NCBI GenBank assembly: GCA_014529385.2
Contig: CM043942.1
Coordinates: 109,011,141-109,075,140, forward strand
DNA from: Adiantum capillus-veneris
Taxonomy: Eukaryota > Streptophyta > Polypodiopsida > Polypodiales > Pteridaceae
Direction: 5' to 3'
DNA length: 64,000 bases
Numbering within the stretch: the stretch's first letter is position 1; the number at the start of each line of letters is the position of its first letter. The notes under the pieces were generated by a model. The model had not been told where the DNA came from and did no database searches. It saw nothing but the letters and a program-made list of their open reading frames with translations. The position numbers and the translations under genes are program-made. Positions 8,410 through 19,668 of the stretch are shown piece after piece.

Positions 8410-9726
8410 AAAGGTAGAGTAAGTGTGCCAAAGGACTCAGACACTAGGCGCCAAATCTTATTTGAGTGTCATGATAGTCCAAGTGCTGGTCATCTAGGTA
8501 TCCGTAAGACGTATGCCTTAGTTCGACGGTAATTTTATTGGCCAGGCTTACATCATGATGTTCAAGAGTACATACTAAACTGCCAACAGTGCCAAGTTAG
8601 TAAGGGAGAGCGCCTCAAGGTAGGTGGCCTTTTACATCCTTTAGAGATTCCACAAGGTAAGTGGGAGAGTATCTCTATGGATTTTGTAGTAGGACTACCT
8701 ACTAAAAATCTATAATTGTGGACTGTTTCACAAAGATGGGTCGATTCATTCCCACTAAGAATACGATTAAGACACCGGAATTAGCAAGGCTATTTGTAGA
8801 GCATATATATAAACTCTATGGTCTTCCAGCTAGTATCATTAGTGACAGAGATCGAAAGTTCGATAATCACTTTTGGAGACCTGTGTTCCAAAAGTTGGAA
8901 ACTAAACTTAATCTAAGTATGATTGATCATCCAGAAACGGATAGTCAAATAGAAAGAGTTAATCAAGTGCTAGAGGATATGCTACGAGCATACGTTAGCA
9001 AGAAGCAAACCAATTGGGAAGACTACTTACCTATATTGGAATTTGCTTATAATAGTTCAAAGCATGTGACTACAAGGTTTAGTCCATTTATGCTTTTGTA
9101 TGGATTTCAACCTAGATCACTCGGTACGGTCGGGTTGGCTAAGGAGAAGATACAACAAGCGAAGGATTTTCTCAAGGACCTTTTTGACATGCTTTGAGTT
9201 GCTCGACAGAATGTTAAGCAAGCTCAAGATCGATATAAGAAGTACGCAGATGAGCATCGACCCTTGCTACTTTTGAAGAAGGAGACAACGTTTTCCTGAA
9301 AGTTCCGGAGCATTCAGAAATTCTGAAGACGGGAAAAGTTGCTAAACTTTCACCACGCTATTGTGGACCATTTACCATTCTCAAACGTATAGGTCAAGTG
9401 GCCTATAAGTTAGCTCTTCCAGAGCACTCACGAGTTCATCCTATTTTCCATGTTAGCCGTTTACGAAAACAACTAGGACAGAATGATAATGTCATTGACA
9501 CAGGTGTGCTGGTGACCTTATCGAACCGCCAAGCATTCCTCATGAGCCCGAAAAGATTTTGGATTCTCATGAGCTTCGCACCAGACATCATGTCAGACGA
9601 CAGTTGTTGGTAAAATGGCTAGATAGACCTGAAGAAGGTTCTACATGGGAGAATGTCTCCGCATTTAAGAAACGTTTTCCTACGTTCATTTTCGAGGACG
9701 AAAACGATTCTCCAAGGGGGGGGGGG
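8410..9726 (+). pseudogene. chromovirus integrase with C-terminal chromodomain
   Basis: The N-terminal zinc domain spans about 8450-8610 (HDSPSAGHLGIRKTY, then CQQCQ). The catalytic core follows: first Asp in WESISMDFVVGLP, second in ASIISDRDRKF, and Glu in the ETDSQIERVNQVLE region. After the core come the [10 protein letters not shown] and [13 protein letters not shown] segments and a chromodomain at about 9560-9690 with [33 protein letters not shown] and FPTF. Chromodomains guide integration to marked chromatin. Stops near 8528 and 8711, and several frameshifts, kill it. Confidence 0.88.
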
Positions 9727-9732
9727 GGGTAA
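9716..9732 (+). promoter_or_regulatory. Polypurine tract (poly-G) of the chromovirus
   Basis: A run of 14 G followed by TAA and the LTR start TGTAAGGACA. The position, right after the chromodomain end and before TG, fits the plus-strand primer site. Confidence 0.75.
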
Positions 9733-9888
9733 TGTAAGGACATGGGTCCTATGGGCAAGGCCACCGGCACGGCCGGACAGTGTGTACGCTAGGGGGAGGC
9801 TATTAGATAGCACGGTTGGGTGGAGACTAGCACACGCATTACCACCTCCCTTTCATGTACCACTTATGTACTAAATAGGTGACCTACG
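9733..9888 (+). repeat. Partial 3' LTR of the chromovirus
   Basis: Begins TGTAAGGACA, close to the LTR start TGTCAGGACA of the chromovirus at 32699. It is cut by copia sequence at about 9889 and no CA end is seen. Confidence 0.65.
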
Positions 9889-9894
9889 AAAACT

Positions 9895-10411
9895 TTGCAG
9901 TCTATTACTCCATATGAAGCATGGCATGATAGAAAGCCTTCTATTGAGCACATGCGTGTTTTTGGTTGTTGGGCATATGCTTTGGTGCCACAAACACAAC
10001 GTAGAAAATTGGATGATAAGGCTGTCAAATGTATTATTGTTGGTTATAGTGCTGAAAGCAAAGGTTACAGGTTGTATCATCCGCAAACAACGTGTATTCT
10101 GGTTTCACGGGATGTAGTGTTTGTGGAAGATTCTGTTCAGCCCTTGCTGTCATGTACCAGACAAAGACAGTAATGTAAGCTCACAAGACATTTATGACAC
10201 TTTGTTGCCTCTTTTCAGTGGTGGAAATACGAATGTAAGTTCCAATGAGGTAAATGTACAGCCTATGGGGGTTTTTGAAAGTGTTACAGATCAACCTATT
10301 AGTGATGCAGATGTACATGATGTACTTGATGAGGAAAGGGCTGAAAATGAGCAGGCTAGAGGTATGCCAAAATGGTTGGTGCACACTTTGCGTGACAGTA
10401 AATTTGTCTAG
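9895..10411 (+). pseudogene. copia integrase C-terminus and linker
   Basis: The first frame shows TPYEAWHDRKPSIEHMRVFGC, and VGYSAESKGYRLYHP, the copia integrase C-terminal region, ending VFVEDSVQPLLS. A frameshift at about 10140-10170 leads to an acidic linker with SDADVHDVLDEERAENEQ. The corresponding parts at 55100-55600 match closely. Confidence 0.85.
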
Positions 10412-10439
10412 TCGTACTCATTTAGGCTCTCGCCATGCA

Positions 10440-11417
10440 TCTTATGCATCAGATTGTTATGCTTTGGTTTTGTCTAGCTTACATGATGTTGAGGAGCCTC
10501 TGTCTTTTGATGAAGCACAGAATTCAAAAAATTGGATGGCTGCCATGTAATCAGAATATGATGCACTTATAGAAAATGACACATGGACTTTATGTGATTT
10601 GCCTCATGGCAAAAAGGCCATTGGTACAAAGTGGGTTTGCAAGTTGAAATGCAAGCCAGATGGTGAGATCGATCGCCATAAGGCTCGACTTGTTGCAAAG
10701 GGTTATGCACAGCAAAAAGACATAGATTATGAAGAGACCTTTGCTCCCACTTGTCGTATGACTACTGTGCATTTTCTATGTGCATTGGCAACTCATTTTG
10801 GTTGGGATGTACATCAATCAGACATTGTTACTGCTTTCTTGAATGGTGACATATTTGAGGAAGTTTATGTAATGTAGCCTCACGGTTTTGTCATAAAAGG
10901 ACAAGAGGACAAAGTGTGCATATGTAAGAAGGCTTTGTATGGGTTGAAGCAATCTCCTCGTGCTTGGTATGAGAAAGCTGACACTCATTTGGTCAAACGA
11001 GGCTTTTGTAACAATCCAACAGAAAGCACATTGTATGTAAAGCGTGAGGGTGATGTACTTCTCATTGTGGTTCTTTATGTCGATGATTTGCTGATCACTG
11101 GACCAAATGAGAGACATATTGCTGAATTTAAGGCTGATTTGAATGCTACTTTCAAAATGAAAGATTTGGGGTTGTTGCATCATTACTTGGGTATACAGTT
11201 TAAGCAGTGTGATGGTGGTATTTCCTTGTGTCATAAAAGTTACATAGAGACATTGCTATGTAAGTTTGGACTTGAGGATTGCAAACGTATTGCCACTCCC
11301 ATGGAAACAGGTTTGAAATTGAGTCTACATGATGCTGGCGATCCTGCTAATGTCACTCTTTACCAAACTGCTATTGGCTGCCTCATTTATGTATGCAACA
11401 CGAGGCCGGATATTTAG
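10440..11417 (+). pseudogene. copia reverse transcriptase
   Basis: Opens with EEPLSFDEAQNSKNW (10490-10540) and W-T-L-C-D-L, then GTKWVCKLKCKPDGEIDRHKA, the palm region with FNGDIFEEVY-like sequence, KALYGLKQSPRAWYEK, and the catalytic LYVDDLLITG near 11080. In-frame stops are at about 10548 (TAA), 10875-10877 (TAG) and 11415-11417 (TAG). The catalytic Asp pair is intact. The TAG at 10875 is at the same codon as one in the copy at 56088. Confidence 0.9.
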
Positions 11418-12031
11418 TTTGTAGTTTCACAGGTTAGCAGATTTATGCATAGCCCAGGGTCTAAGCATTGGTAGGCTGTCAAGAGGATTTTCTGCTACCT
11501 TAGTGGCACTTTACATTTTGGCTTGTTTTATCCCAAGGGGGGATCATTGCTGTGAGACTTACATGCTTTTTCGGACTCAAATTGGGCTGGTTGTTTTGAC
11601 ACGCGAGTGTCCACAAGTGGTTTTTGTTTCATGCTTGGCAATTCATGTATATCATGGTTGAGCAAGAAGCAACCTACTGTGGCCACTTCGAGTTGTGAGG
11701 CTGAGTACAGGGTAGTCTTCACAGCTACGGTTGAGTGTGTATGGCACAGACCCCTTATGGTTGTTTTGGGTGTTGGACAGGACACTACCAACACTATCTA
11801 CACTAACAGTCAAAGTGCATTGGCAGTTGCGAGGAACCCAGTTTTTCATGCTCGCACAAAGCACATTGAGGTGCATTACCACTATGTCAGGGAGAGGCTC
11901 TCAGTAGAAGAGATCAGCTTGGCTTATGTGCAACACAGGACAACCTTGTAGATCTTTTCACAAAGGCATTGTCTCGTGAGAAGCTTGAAGATTTCCACAA
12001 ATCTTTGGGCTTACTCCCCTTTGTGGACTGA
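11418..12031 (+). pseudogene. copia RNase H
   Basis: Continues from RT: SKHW then TAG (11472-11474) at a site where intact elements read Glu or Gln, LSGTLHFG, STSGFCFMLGNSCISWLSKKQ, TVATSSCEAEYR, then a shift to YTNSQSALAVARNPVFHARTKHIE and the end LVDLFTKALSREKLEDFHK. The Ser-Cys-Glu-Ala-Glu-Tyr site keeps its acidic residue; the N-terminal catalytic Asp region is disturbed. The final stop TGA is at 12029. Confidence 0.88.
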
Positions 12032-12103
12032 TCATGTACTCAGGGCATGGCACTTCCCTTTACTCATGTGCCATCTCTCATTCACCGCATCACTCCAGGG
12101 GGG

Positions 12104-12116
12104 ATTTATTACCATA
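12104..12116 (+). promoter_or_regulatory. copia polypurine tract
   Basis: CCAGGGGGGATT lies directly before the 3' LTR. The same AGGGGGGATT stands before the LTR at 57267. Confidence 0.8.
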
Positions 12117-12332
12117 TACATGTGGTAGTGATGTGTGTGAACACACTAGGACCACCGGGGCATTTTTCCCTCTTTAGGAGGTTTTCCCCCCCGAGCATTG
12201 TATATACGCCCATCACTCTAGGGCTATCTATCTTTCCATTGCACACTAAGTAACACACTCTCTATTGTGTACCTTGAGCTTCCTTCGTCTTCTCCAAGCT
12301 GTGTGCGTTTCTCTGCAACCCTAATTCCAACA
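12117..12332 (+). repeat. copia 3' LTR (216 bp, one internal unit)
   Basis: Begins TATTACCATATACATGTGG (first bases mutated from TG to TA) and ends CTAATTCCAACA. It matches the LTR at 57267-57704 but carries one copy of the internal unit that is present three times there. Confidence 0.88.
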
Positions 12333-13050
12333 ACTAGCTTGACACTAGAAGAGAAAGCCTATAAATGGTGGATGTCTCTTAAGGAGAAGGGCATCATACT
12401 ACTCACATGGGCTACTTTCAAGGGTGTGTTCAAAAAAGAATTTCCTCCCACTAACGAGAAAATATAGAATCTGGACAACATGGGATAAATATTCCATGTA
12501 GCATCATAGGATGTTACTTGAATATATTTTGCATTATAGAGATGTTATCTTCAAACTATAAGGTTTAAATGACATCTAGCATTTACGAGGGTTTATCTGT
12601 GGGTTAACTGTTGCGCTTAAGAAGCATGCTAAAACCCATGATCCTAAAACACTTGAGGAAGCTATAGTGCAAGCACATATTCATGATGATGTTGATCATT
12701 AATCATTGCATAGCATGCATATGCCTGATAGTTTGCCTATATGTGTATCTCATAGTAACAATCAAGCATATAACAAAAGAAAATGTGATGTAGCCTCATT
12801 TGATGCATCCAAGAAGCCTAAGGGGCCTAGAGGCCATCTGGAGGTGACACATATTGGAGCGGTTCATGAGTGTTATATCAATGCCTCTCTGTGGAAATCA
12901 ACATTTTGCCCACACAAGCTTTTGATAATGTATGGCTACATTCAAAGTCACAAGGTGAGAATCCTGTTGGATGATGTCAATCTGCCTCATCTAGTTTCCA
13001 TTATACAAGTTAGCTATGATATTATAAATAGCCATGATGCTAAAGTGTAG
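12333..13050 (+). pseudogene. chromovirus Gag-protease remnant
   Basis: Starts inside the Retrotrans_gag core with EKAYKWWMSLKEKGI and FKKEFPPTNE, then KTHDPKTLEEAIVQAHIHDD (near 12640), KKPKGPRG, and CPHKLLIMYGYIQSHKVRILLDD, the protease start, where the active site is lost (DDV in place of DDGA). Every part has a counterpart in the Gag at 33646-35125. Confidence 0.75.
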
Positions 13051-13084
13051 GATACCCAAGTTAAAGGTATACCTCTTGAAATAT

Positions 13085-14300
13085 TAATAAATTGAAGAAA
13101 TTATTAAGAGAATGTAAAGATGTTTTTACACAAGATATATCACCAACACGTTGTTCTGTGCTACACTGCACGAATGTGGTTATGGGTAGTAAGCCTATTA
13201 ATAAACCACGATATAGATCAAGTTTTATGAGGCTATTGAGGTGGAATGTTAGATTTCTAAATACCTCAATTGAGGGTTTACTCAATCAAGTTCTTCACCA
13301 TGGGATTTCCCCATTCTATTGGTGAAGAAAGAAGTCAGTAGTATGCGTATGTGCATAGACTATTATGAAAATAGATATATGATCAAGGTATCATCAAGTA
13401 AGAATTAGACTTGTTGATGTAACTAAAACTCCTTTCCAAAAAAGGCGTGGACATTATGAATATTTGGTTGTGACTTTTGGTTTAACACATCACCAACTAC
13501 TTTCATGACACTAATGGATATTGTTTTGAAACCGTATCTGGCAAGTTTGTCATTGTTTTTTTTGGATGACATTCTAGTTTATAGTGCATCTCACAAAGAG
13601 CATGAACAACATATGAAGCAAGTGTTTGATCTTCTTAGGCATCACTAATTATATCCTAAAGATGCTAAGTGTGATTTTTTGAAGATTGAAATTCACAATT
13701 TGGGGCATATAATTTATGTTGCAGGCCTTTATATGGATCAATCCAAAGTAAAAACTATTTGTAAATGGCCTCCTCCTAAAACTTTAAAAGATCTCTAAAT
13801 TTTCTTAGGATTTGTAGGTTTGTATCATAGGTTTGTTAAAAACTATGCAAGAATTTGTTTTTTTATGATGGACGAATTGAAAGCCAAGCACAAAACATCT
13901 AATTGAAAAGAAGATCAACGACAAAGTTTTGATGCAGGCTGCTCTAGCTACTACTCCTATATTAGCTATTGAAACCTTTTGTGCTTGAGAAAAATTCCAA
14001 CAATCGAGCAATTGAAGTAGTTGCTCTTCAAGAAGAAAGGCCAATTGCTTTTGAAAGTAAGAAACATGATTATACAATGCCGAATTATTGTACTTATGAA
14101 AGGAAGCTCTATGCAATAGTTTGAAAAAGTGTTTGAGCATGAAAGTATAAAATGGTTTACACATCAGTCTTAATTGAAGGGCCCACATGAGATGAGATTC
14201 TTCAAGCATAAGTGGCAAATCTTTGGTAAGTGTAAAGGAAGATACAATGTGATAGTTGATGCTCTCATTCGAATGCCTAAGATCAACTCTCTTCTGTTCA
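13085..14300 (+). pseudogene. chromovirus RT-RNase H remnant
   Basis: LLRECKDVFTQDI, NKPRYR, then FLDDILVYSAS (catalytic motif near 13560, frame broken by an extra base), YMDQSKVKTI and GFVGLYHRFVKNYA. RNase H pieces follow: ARPIAFESKKH-like sequence near 14040 and FEHESIKWFTHQS near 14140, then KGRYNVIVDALIRMPKINSLLF. Stops occur every few dozen codons. Confidence 0.75.
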
Positions 14301-14559
14301 TAGAACTTAAAAGTGAGTTTGTGAAGTCTCTTAAGAAAAAATGTGAGCATGATGATGCATACTCCAAGGTGTGGAGTCATATCAAAAAGAGGGATTCTTC
14401 TCACTCCAATGATGGTAGTGTGCATATTTTCTCCTCTCTAGTTCTCCTCTTTTGAGTGATGAACTGACTCAATGGAAGAATTTTTCCCTTGACGATGGGT
14501 ACCTGCTCCACAAAGGGAGGTTTGTGTACCAAAAAACAGAGACATTTAATGCCAAATTC

Positions 14560-15250
14560 TTCATGAATGTCAAGGAAAAAAAAAAGCTAAGGGCACCTAG
14601 GCATAAAAAGGACTTATTTCACTTATAGAATAATAGTTTTATTGGCCAAGATTACATGGCTGTGTTCAAGACTATGTCTCAGATTGCCAAAAATGTCAAG
14701 CTAACAAAGAAGAGTGCCTGAAGGTAGGAAGTCTCTTACTTCCTTTGGAGATTCCCAATGATAAATGAGAAAGTGTCTCTATGGATTTTATTGTGGGTCT
14801 ATTGGACCACCATACAAGGAATTGACTTGGTATTGGTGCGTGTAGATATGTTGACTAAACTTTCTTACTTTATTTCAACTAAGTCCACCACTAAAACTCC
14901 AGAGTTAGCCAAGTTAAGTTATTTGTTGAAAATCTATATAGATTATATGTATTGCTTTGCCATATTGTGAGTGATCATGACCCCAAGATTAATTTTCACT
15001 TTTGGTTGTTAGTCTTTAAACAGTTGGGAACACAGCTTAATCGTAGTACTACAGATCATGCAGAGATGGGTGGTCAAACTGAACAAGTCACAACCAACTG
15101 TTTAAGGATATGTTAGCAAAAAGCAATCCAATTGGGAAGATTATCTTCCTATTCTGGAATGTGCTCATGATAGTGCAAAGCATGTTACTTCTCGATTTAA
15201 TCCCTTCATGCTTATGTAAGGTTTTCAACCTAGGTCACCAATTATGATGG
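14560..15250 (+). pseudogene. chromovirus integrase remnant
   Basis: Pieces in order: FYWPRLHGCVQDYVSDCQKCQ-like zinc region near 14640-14700, ESVSMDFIVGL near 14770 (first catalytic Asp), FISTKSTTKTPELAKL, SDHDPKINFHFW (second Asp), and WEDYLPILECAHDSAKHVTSRFNPFM near 15135-15210. The sequence ends at QPRSP near 15240. Confidence 0.75.
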
Positions 15251-15309
15251 GAATCCTAGAGAGATAGTACTTAAGTAGGCATTGGTTTTATGCGCAAAAC
15301 TTGCTCGCA

Positions 15310-15610
15310 CATGAAATGGCTACATGCATGTAGAATGCCTATCTACACAATCAATGCACACAATGCACTCACATACTTGCTTAATTCACACATTAGGCAC
15401 ACACAATGCACCCAAAATTCATGCATTACACATAATGCACAACTTACATAGGAGGCACCCAATGCACTTATGTCGTGCACAACTCAAGTACAATGCATAC
15501 GCATCCACACAAAATCACCACATAATACACAAAGATGCATACATAATGAACAATGAGATGCATGCATTCCACACAATGCACATACATGCATTGCACACAT
15601 AATCTCACAG
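15310..15610. repeat. Degenerate ACACAATGCA-type repeat
   Basis: The block is built from irregular variants of ACACAATGCAC / ATGCATNACAC, 10-12 bp, with spacers. His/Met/Thr-rich open frames here come from the repeat. Confidence 0.6.
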
Positions 15611-16157
15611 AATGCACCCATACTTGTGGAAACTCTCCAACCGGTAAATTGATCTAGTCCCTTGCTAACAAACATCATGTGAAGTTAAAAATGCTTGAAT
15701 TGTCTTCTTTTACATTTCTAAAGTTAGACAAGCAATGGTGTTGACTTCACATTCACTGTTGGTGATGTCGATGATGAAAACAATTTTAATGCGTAAATAA
15801 TCAATAATTTAAGATTTGCACTATCTCATGATACTATGCTAGACTTTGTGTATAACTGGCAATTTTCTAAATACTTTGCATGGTTTCACTTTTTGTAGAA
15901 TTTGGAAAATATTCCAACAACCTTCTTCATTCTTATCATTGTTAGTTATGCAGCTTTCTTGCCTATGAAATTGTGGTTTTATCTTGAATTAAATACTTTA
16001 CATACAAATTAAATCTTTAAATTTTAATTTGTTTTATAACAAACTCTCATTTTGCTTCCATTGCATTTGCAACATAGCCAGAAACACCTAGGGTTTCCTG
16101 CTTTGATTCACCATCCACCATAGGTAAGTCTTCTTCTACTTCACATAATTACTCACA
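15611..16157. other. No recognisable gene
   Basis: AT-rich sequence with stops in every frame. I see no domain, LTR end or RNA gene. Confidence 0.4.
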
Positions 16158-16650
16158 AGACTCAAAGATGGGCAAAGCCAAGGCTAGTATCAAAAAAGAC
16201 GTAGGCATATATGGATTAGACAATGGAGCAAATGGAGACACTGCTTAGCCAGACTAAACAAGAGTGCTAGGTACCTAATAACAAGTTAGGAAAATATGTA
16301 TTTCACCAAGCAGAAAGAAGCCTTCTGAAACTTTGGGATTTAGAGATAGTGTTGAAGGCTAACATGCTAAACTTTGATGCTATGATCATTCAGCAAGCAT
16401 AGACACCTTCAACCTAGACAAAAGTGTTGCTAAAATCAATGGCAGATTGGTACAAGCCACAACAGTAGTCCTCTCTCATATACTGCATTTGCCCTTTGAC
16501 ACCAAAGCCAAACCATGCTTAGTTGATGAAGTCGGCAACTACCTAGAGGAAGATGAGGAGGCCAAGAAGAGACAAAAAAAGGGTGTTCAAGGAGTTCTAG
16601 CTGGAGTTTACGCCAATATACAGGTTTGTAGCGGAGGCCATTAGTATGAA
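16158..16650 (+). pseudogene. Unrecognised broken reading frame
   Basis: From ATGGGCAAAGCCAAGGC at 16167 on, several overlapping frames look coding-like: KYVFHQAERSLLKLWDLEI in one frame, and VQATTVVLSHILHLPFDTK followed by an acidic-basic DEVGNYLEEDEEAKKRQKK in another. Stops and shifts separate them. I do not recognise the family. It lies on the opposite strand to the gypsy remnant at 16850-19199, so it is either a separate insertion or an antisense part of it. Confidence 0.35.
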
Positions 16651-16849
16651 ACAATATGACATATGTATCAAAAAAGTTGTCTAGTATGCTAATGGTCAGG
16701 GTCAAAAACCCTAAAGATAGTATCAACTCAAGCATATTTTTGCACAATATTTGGATTCAACAAACACATGAATGCTCCACACTCTTACTGCCTTGGGTTT
16801 ATGGCCATCACCTATGATGTAGCACTCAATTTTTGTCTTCCCATTCTGC

Positions 16850-17015
16850 TTTTTATATTCTCAATTAATCTTGTGGCCATCTATACCCTGAATGGTGCTA
16901 GTTTTAGGTCTTGAACTCCCAATTCCTATCTCATATGTTCTCCAATAATATTAATTCCAGCTTCACCATCCAATATTACCCTTGATAACGATCCCCATTT
17001 TTTTTAAAGTATAAT
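16850..17015 (-). pseudogene. gypsy retropepsin remnant
   Basis: Reverse strand reads VILDGEAGINIIGEHMRxELG and then LAPFRVxMA. This is the plant gypsy retropepsin pattern with the D-x-G-A/S-x-N-x-I active-site region, here D-G-E-A. Stops interrupt it. Confidence 0.6.
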
Positions 17016-17799
17016 CTACTTGAATTATTGGAACCTCATCATCCCTAATGGTTTCCAAATTTGTTGCTCTAGCTTCAATTTGTATTTTCCTCTTCTGTCT
17101 TATAAATTTAGTAGGTTCTGATAATATTCATCTGATGTCATCCAATTCCACTATTAGCTTTTGGATTCTTTCACAACCTTAACATACATCACGTCTTATT
17201 CATTACCAGAACTAGTATCTAAATTAGAAGATCTTTCCTCCAATTAGTTGTCTTCACAGTTTAACTGGGCTAGTTTCTTTTGTCTGGTAGCTCGTTGATC
17301 CTATGATGGATTCTTTGATTGATCCTTCAGCAAGTTGGCACCTCCAGTCTCAGTCAAGTCTGATTTGACCTGCCCTCTCAACTAAAGTGATCATGGATTC
17401 GTCTACTCTAGCTGCTGCTTTCTCCTCACCCGATTCTTTGAGATGCTTCTCTTCCTAAGCTCCTGAAGACCGAGGCTATTGTTTCTAAATTATCTTAGCA
17501 TTTGAGTATTCTGACTGTTCTGGCATCGTCTTTGCCAGTTCCTTATAATCTTGGCTTCCAGCTCTTGTTTTTCTTGTCATTCATCAACTACTTTTCCTTT
17601 TCCCTTCACCTTCCATGTGGCCCTTTGTTGGTCCCATTTCTTTGTTTCAGGAGCTTGCTTTGCCTTAGGTTCTTCTGAAATCTTCTCAATTGCTTTTGGT
17701 CACTGCCGTCACCGGCACTCGTTCAAGTGCTTTTTGTTTAGATCCTTCTGGTTTGGCACCCTCCGAGTATTGAGCTACAAAACGGCCATATTTTCTGTA
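17016..17799. other. Remainder of the gypsy remnant, no clear domain
   Basis: Lies between the zinc knuckles and protease of the minus-strand element, probably the Gag-protease spacer. The open plus-strand frame at 17551-17814 is Phe/Ser-rich and antisense to it, so it is not called. Confidence 0.4.
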
Positions 17800-19199
17800 G
17801 GTATAGCAATTTAAACTTATTTTCCCAAAATCATCTCTGCCTTTGCCCCTACCAGTACCCCCTTGGTATCTCCTCTGCCACCTTCAACACCCGTGTTGGT
17901 TTCATTCTTTTGGAGCCACTTGCTCCATCTCTCTTCACTGCTTCCAAATTTTTCAATGCAATCATGGATAAGTCCTTTCCCTTCTTGAAGTGATGAATCC
18001 TTATACCACATTTGTTCCACACATGCCCATAAGCTTTACAATACGTGCATTGGGAACATTCATCTCACATGTGATCTATAGATCTACACTTTGAACAATA
18101 GTTTTTTATCTTTTCCACTGAAGATCTCGTTTTGGCCATCTCAGCTATCTATTTTGACATTTCTTCCAGCTTCTTGGTCCACGACCCTTTTTCTTGCCTT
18201 TACCTTTTTCATTTGAGTCACTATTTAATGAGCTAGAAGTTGTACTGGAATCTGACCCTTGAGTTGATGTTTCACTACCACTAAAATCTCTTCTCTTGTG
18301 GATCCTTTCATTTTTAGCTTGATGTTCCAATTTCAATGCTCGCTAAACTAGATCATTGAATTTCTTCATAGAGGTTGGAACTTCTTGTTCCCTTAGATTC
18401 TTACTCTAAATCCATTAAGGAACCAAGACCTCGTTCACTTTTCCTACAGAGGTTCCTACATTTGTCTATCCAATTCCTTGATCTTCTCAACATAGCTTCT
18501 GGCTGACAATTTGCCTTGCTTTATCTTGTCTAGCTTGCACAGAATGTCTTCATTCCCTTTGTTGTCTGAGTACTCAAAACAAAATGCTTTAATCAACTTG
18601 TTGTATGAACTGAGCTAGCATGTTGGATAATGACAATACCACTTTCTAGCTACCTCCTTCAACGTTTAAGGAAAATGCTCTCCCCATTCATCCTCATCTA
18701 TGTCCTTCAGTTCAACGTACTGTGTTTGAATGTGCATGTCCATGCCATCCTTCTTCCCCCCTCTGAAAAGAAAACTTCAGATCAGTAGAGCATTCTCATG
18801 ATGACTAAATCTAGCTTTTTGAATTGGTTCCTGTCTCTATATCGTCTTTTATTGTAATGATATGTGTCTACTTTCCAATTGTTGCTACCATCAATCTCTC
18901 GATCATTGTATCCGCTTCAGGCTTCTTTTTTGGCTTATGTATTGCAGATCTGTGGCTTTGCTTTCTACCATCATTCCATCAGTATGTTTTTGAATTCTAC
19001 GAAATCCTATGGATTGAGTCCGTCGGTCTGCTCTCTCTGCACGTCTCCTCTTTGAATGAGTCGAGTGCAGAGAATTCCTTGATTCATCAGCTACCCTTGG
19101 ATCTGGAGGAACATCTATCTCATTCCTAGGTTCTCTTTCAGTATCACAACCGCCCTTTGAGTCCTCTTGGATAGTGCTGATACAATCCGAATCATCCAT
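17800..19199 (-). pseudogene. gypsy Gag, decayed
   Basis: The ATG at 19199 opens an acidic segment rich in Asp/Glu/Arg (to 18903). The Gag core reads FPxTLKEVARKWYCHYP, YNKLIKAFCFEYSD and KQGKLSARSYVEKIKEL in broken frames near 18700-18500. Next comes a segment with SSTTSSSLNSDSNEKGKGKKK (18336-18145). Two CX2CX4HX4C knuckles follow: CSKCRSIDHMxDEC, with a stop inside, and CTYCKAYGHVWNKC. The double knuckle and Gag core identify it as a nucleocapsid precursor. Confidence 0.75.
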
Positions 19200-19471
19200 G
19201 AATATGATGTCCGTAGATTGTAGTGGTGCAATAAAAATTCACATTTTTCATTTAGGCAACAATACAAATTTCAAGCGATCTAATTTCACATGTGTTGTTA
19301 TACCTAGTTCCTTGGAAAGCACACTTTACTTTATATGACAATTATGTGGTTTTTAAATTGTTTTTTAACAAGTTTTCTTGATAAGAAATCATGTAGCTAT
19401 CATCATCATGCATAATAAACACACTAGTATTATGAACTATGCCTTTCTAGAAAATCAAAGCATGAATGAAA

Positions 19472-19598
19472 TGCTAAGTGTAAGAACCATCCTTATGGTA
19501 GCATCCTAGAACTGATATAATTTATGAGGTGAATATCCTATGGCACAATGTACGATGTCATCTTTGCATTGCCTCATGGAAATAAAGCCACCTCTTGT

Positions 19599-19660
<62 letters not shown>

Positions 19661-19668
19661 CCCTAACA
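19472..19668 (+). repeat. 5' LTR of the gene-less element
   Basis: TGCTAAGTG start, CATCTTTGCATTGCC and AAATAAAGCCACCTCTTGTA in the middle, (TC)n from 19603 to 19658, end CCCCCCTAACA. AATAAA within it could be a polyadenylation signal. Confidence 0.7.

Larger units (their letters stand above)
3008..9888. mobile_element. Scrambled chromovirus (Ty3/gypsy) cluster
   Basis: Pieces of one chromovirus family lie in mixed orientation: forward leader-gag (3008-3779), reverse RT-linker-protease-gag-leader (6746 down to 3780), about 250 bp of unrelated filler, reverse RT-linker-protease (8409 down to 6998), then forward integrase, chromodomain, polypurine tract and LTR start (8410-9888). Junctions are abrupt and fall inside coding segments. 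RNase H is absent. This needs at least two inversions or template switches plus a duplication. Confidence 0.85.
9889..12332 (+). mobile_element. Ty1/copia element, 3' half with 3' LTR
   Basis: Starts abruptly in the C-terminal part of integrase and runs through linker, RT, RNase H, polypurine tract and 3' LTR. It is a close relative of the longer copy at 52490-57704 (similar proteins throughout). Gag, protease and most of integrase are missing. The left edge joins the chromovirus LTR and the right edge joins a decayed chromovirus gag, so it was probably cut by rearrangement. Confidence 0.88.
12333..15250 (+). mobile_element. Heavily decayed chromovirus
   Basis: Collinear with the chromovirus at 32699-38337 from mid-Gag to integrase, with many stops, frameshifts and small deletions. 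Recognisable pieces: gag 12333-12690, protease edge about 12945, RT 13090-13870, RNase H 13980-14280, integrase 14640-15240. No LTR was found at either edge. Confidence 0.8.
16850..19199 (-). mobile_element. Minus-strand gypsy gag-protease remnant
   Basis: Reading leftwards from 19199: an acidic N-terminus, a Retrotrans_gag domain (18760-18560), a Ser/Lys-rich linker, two zinc knuckles (18115-18010), a basic segment and a retropepsin region (17010-16850). No RT follows on this strand. It is a different gypsy lineage from the chromoviruses, as the Gag sequence is unrelated by eye. Confidence 0.75.
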
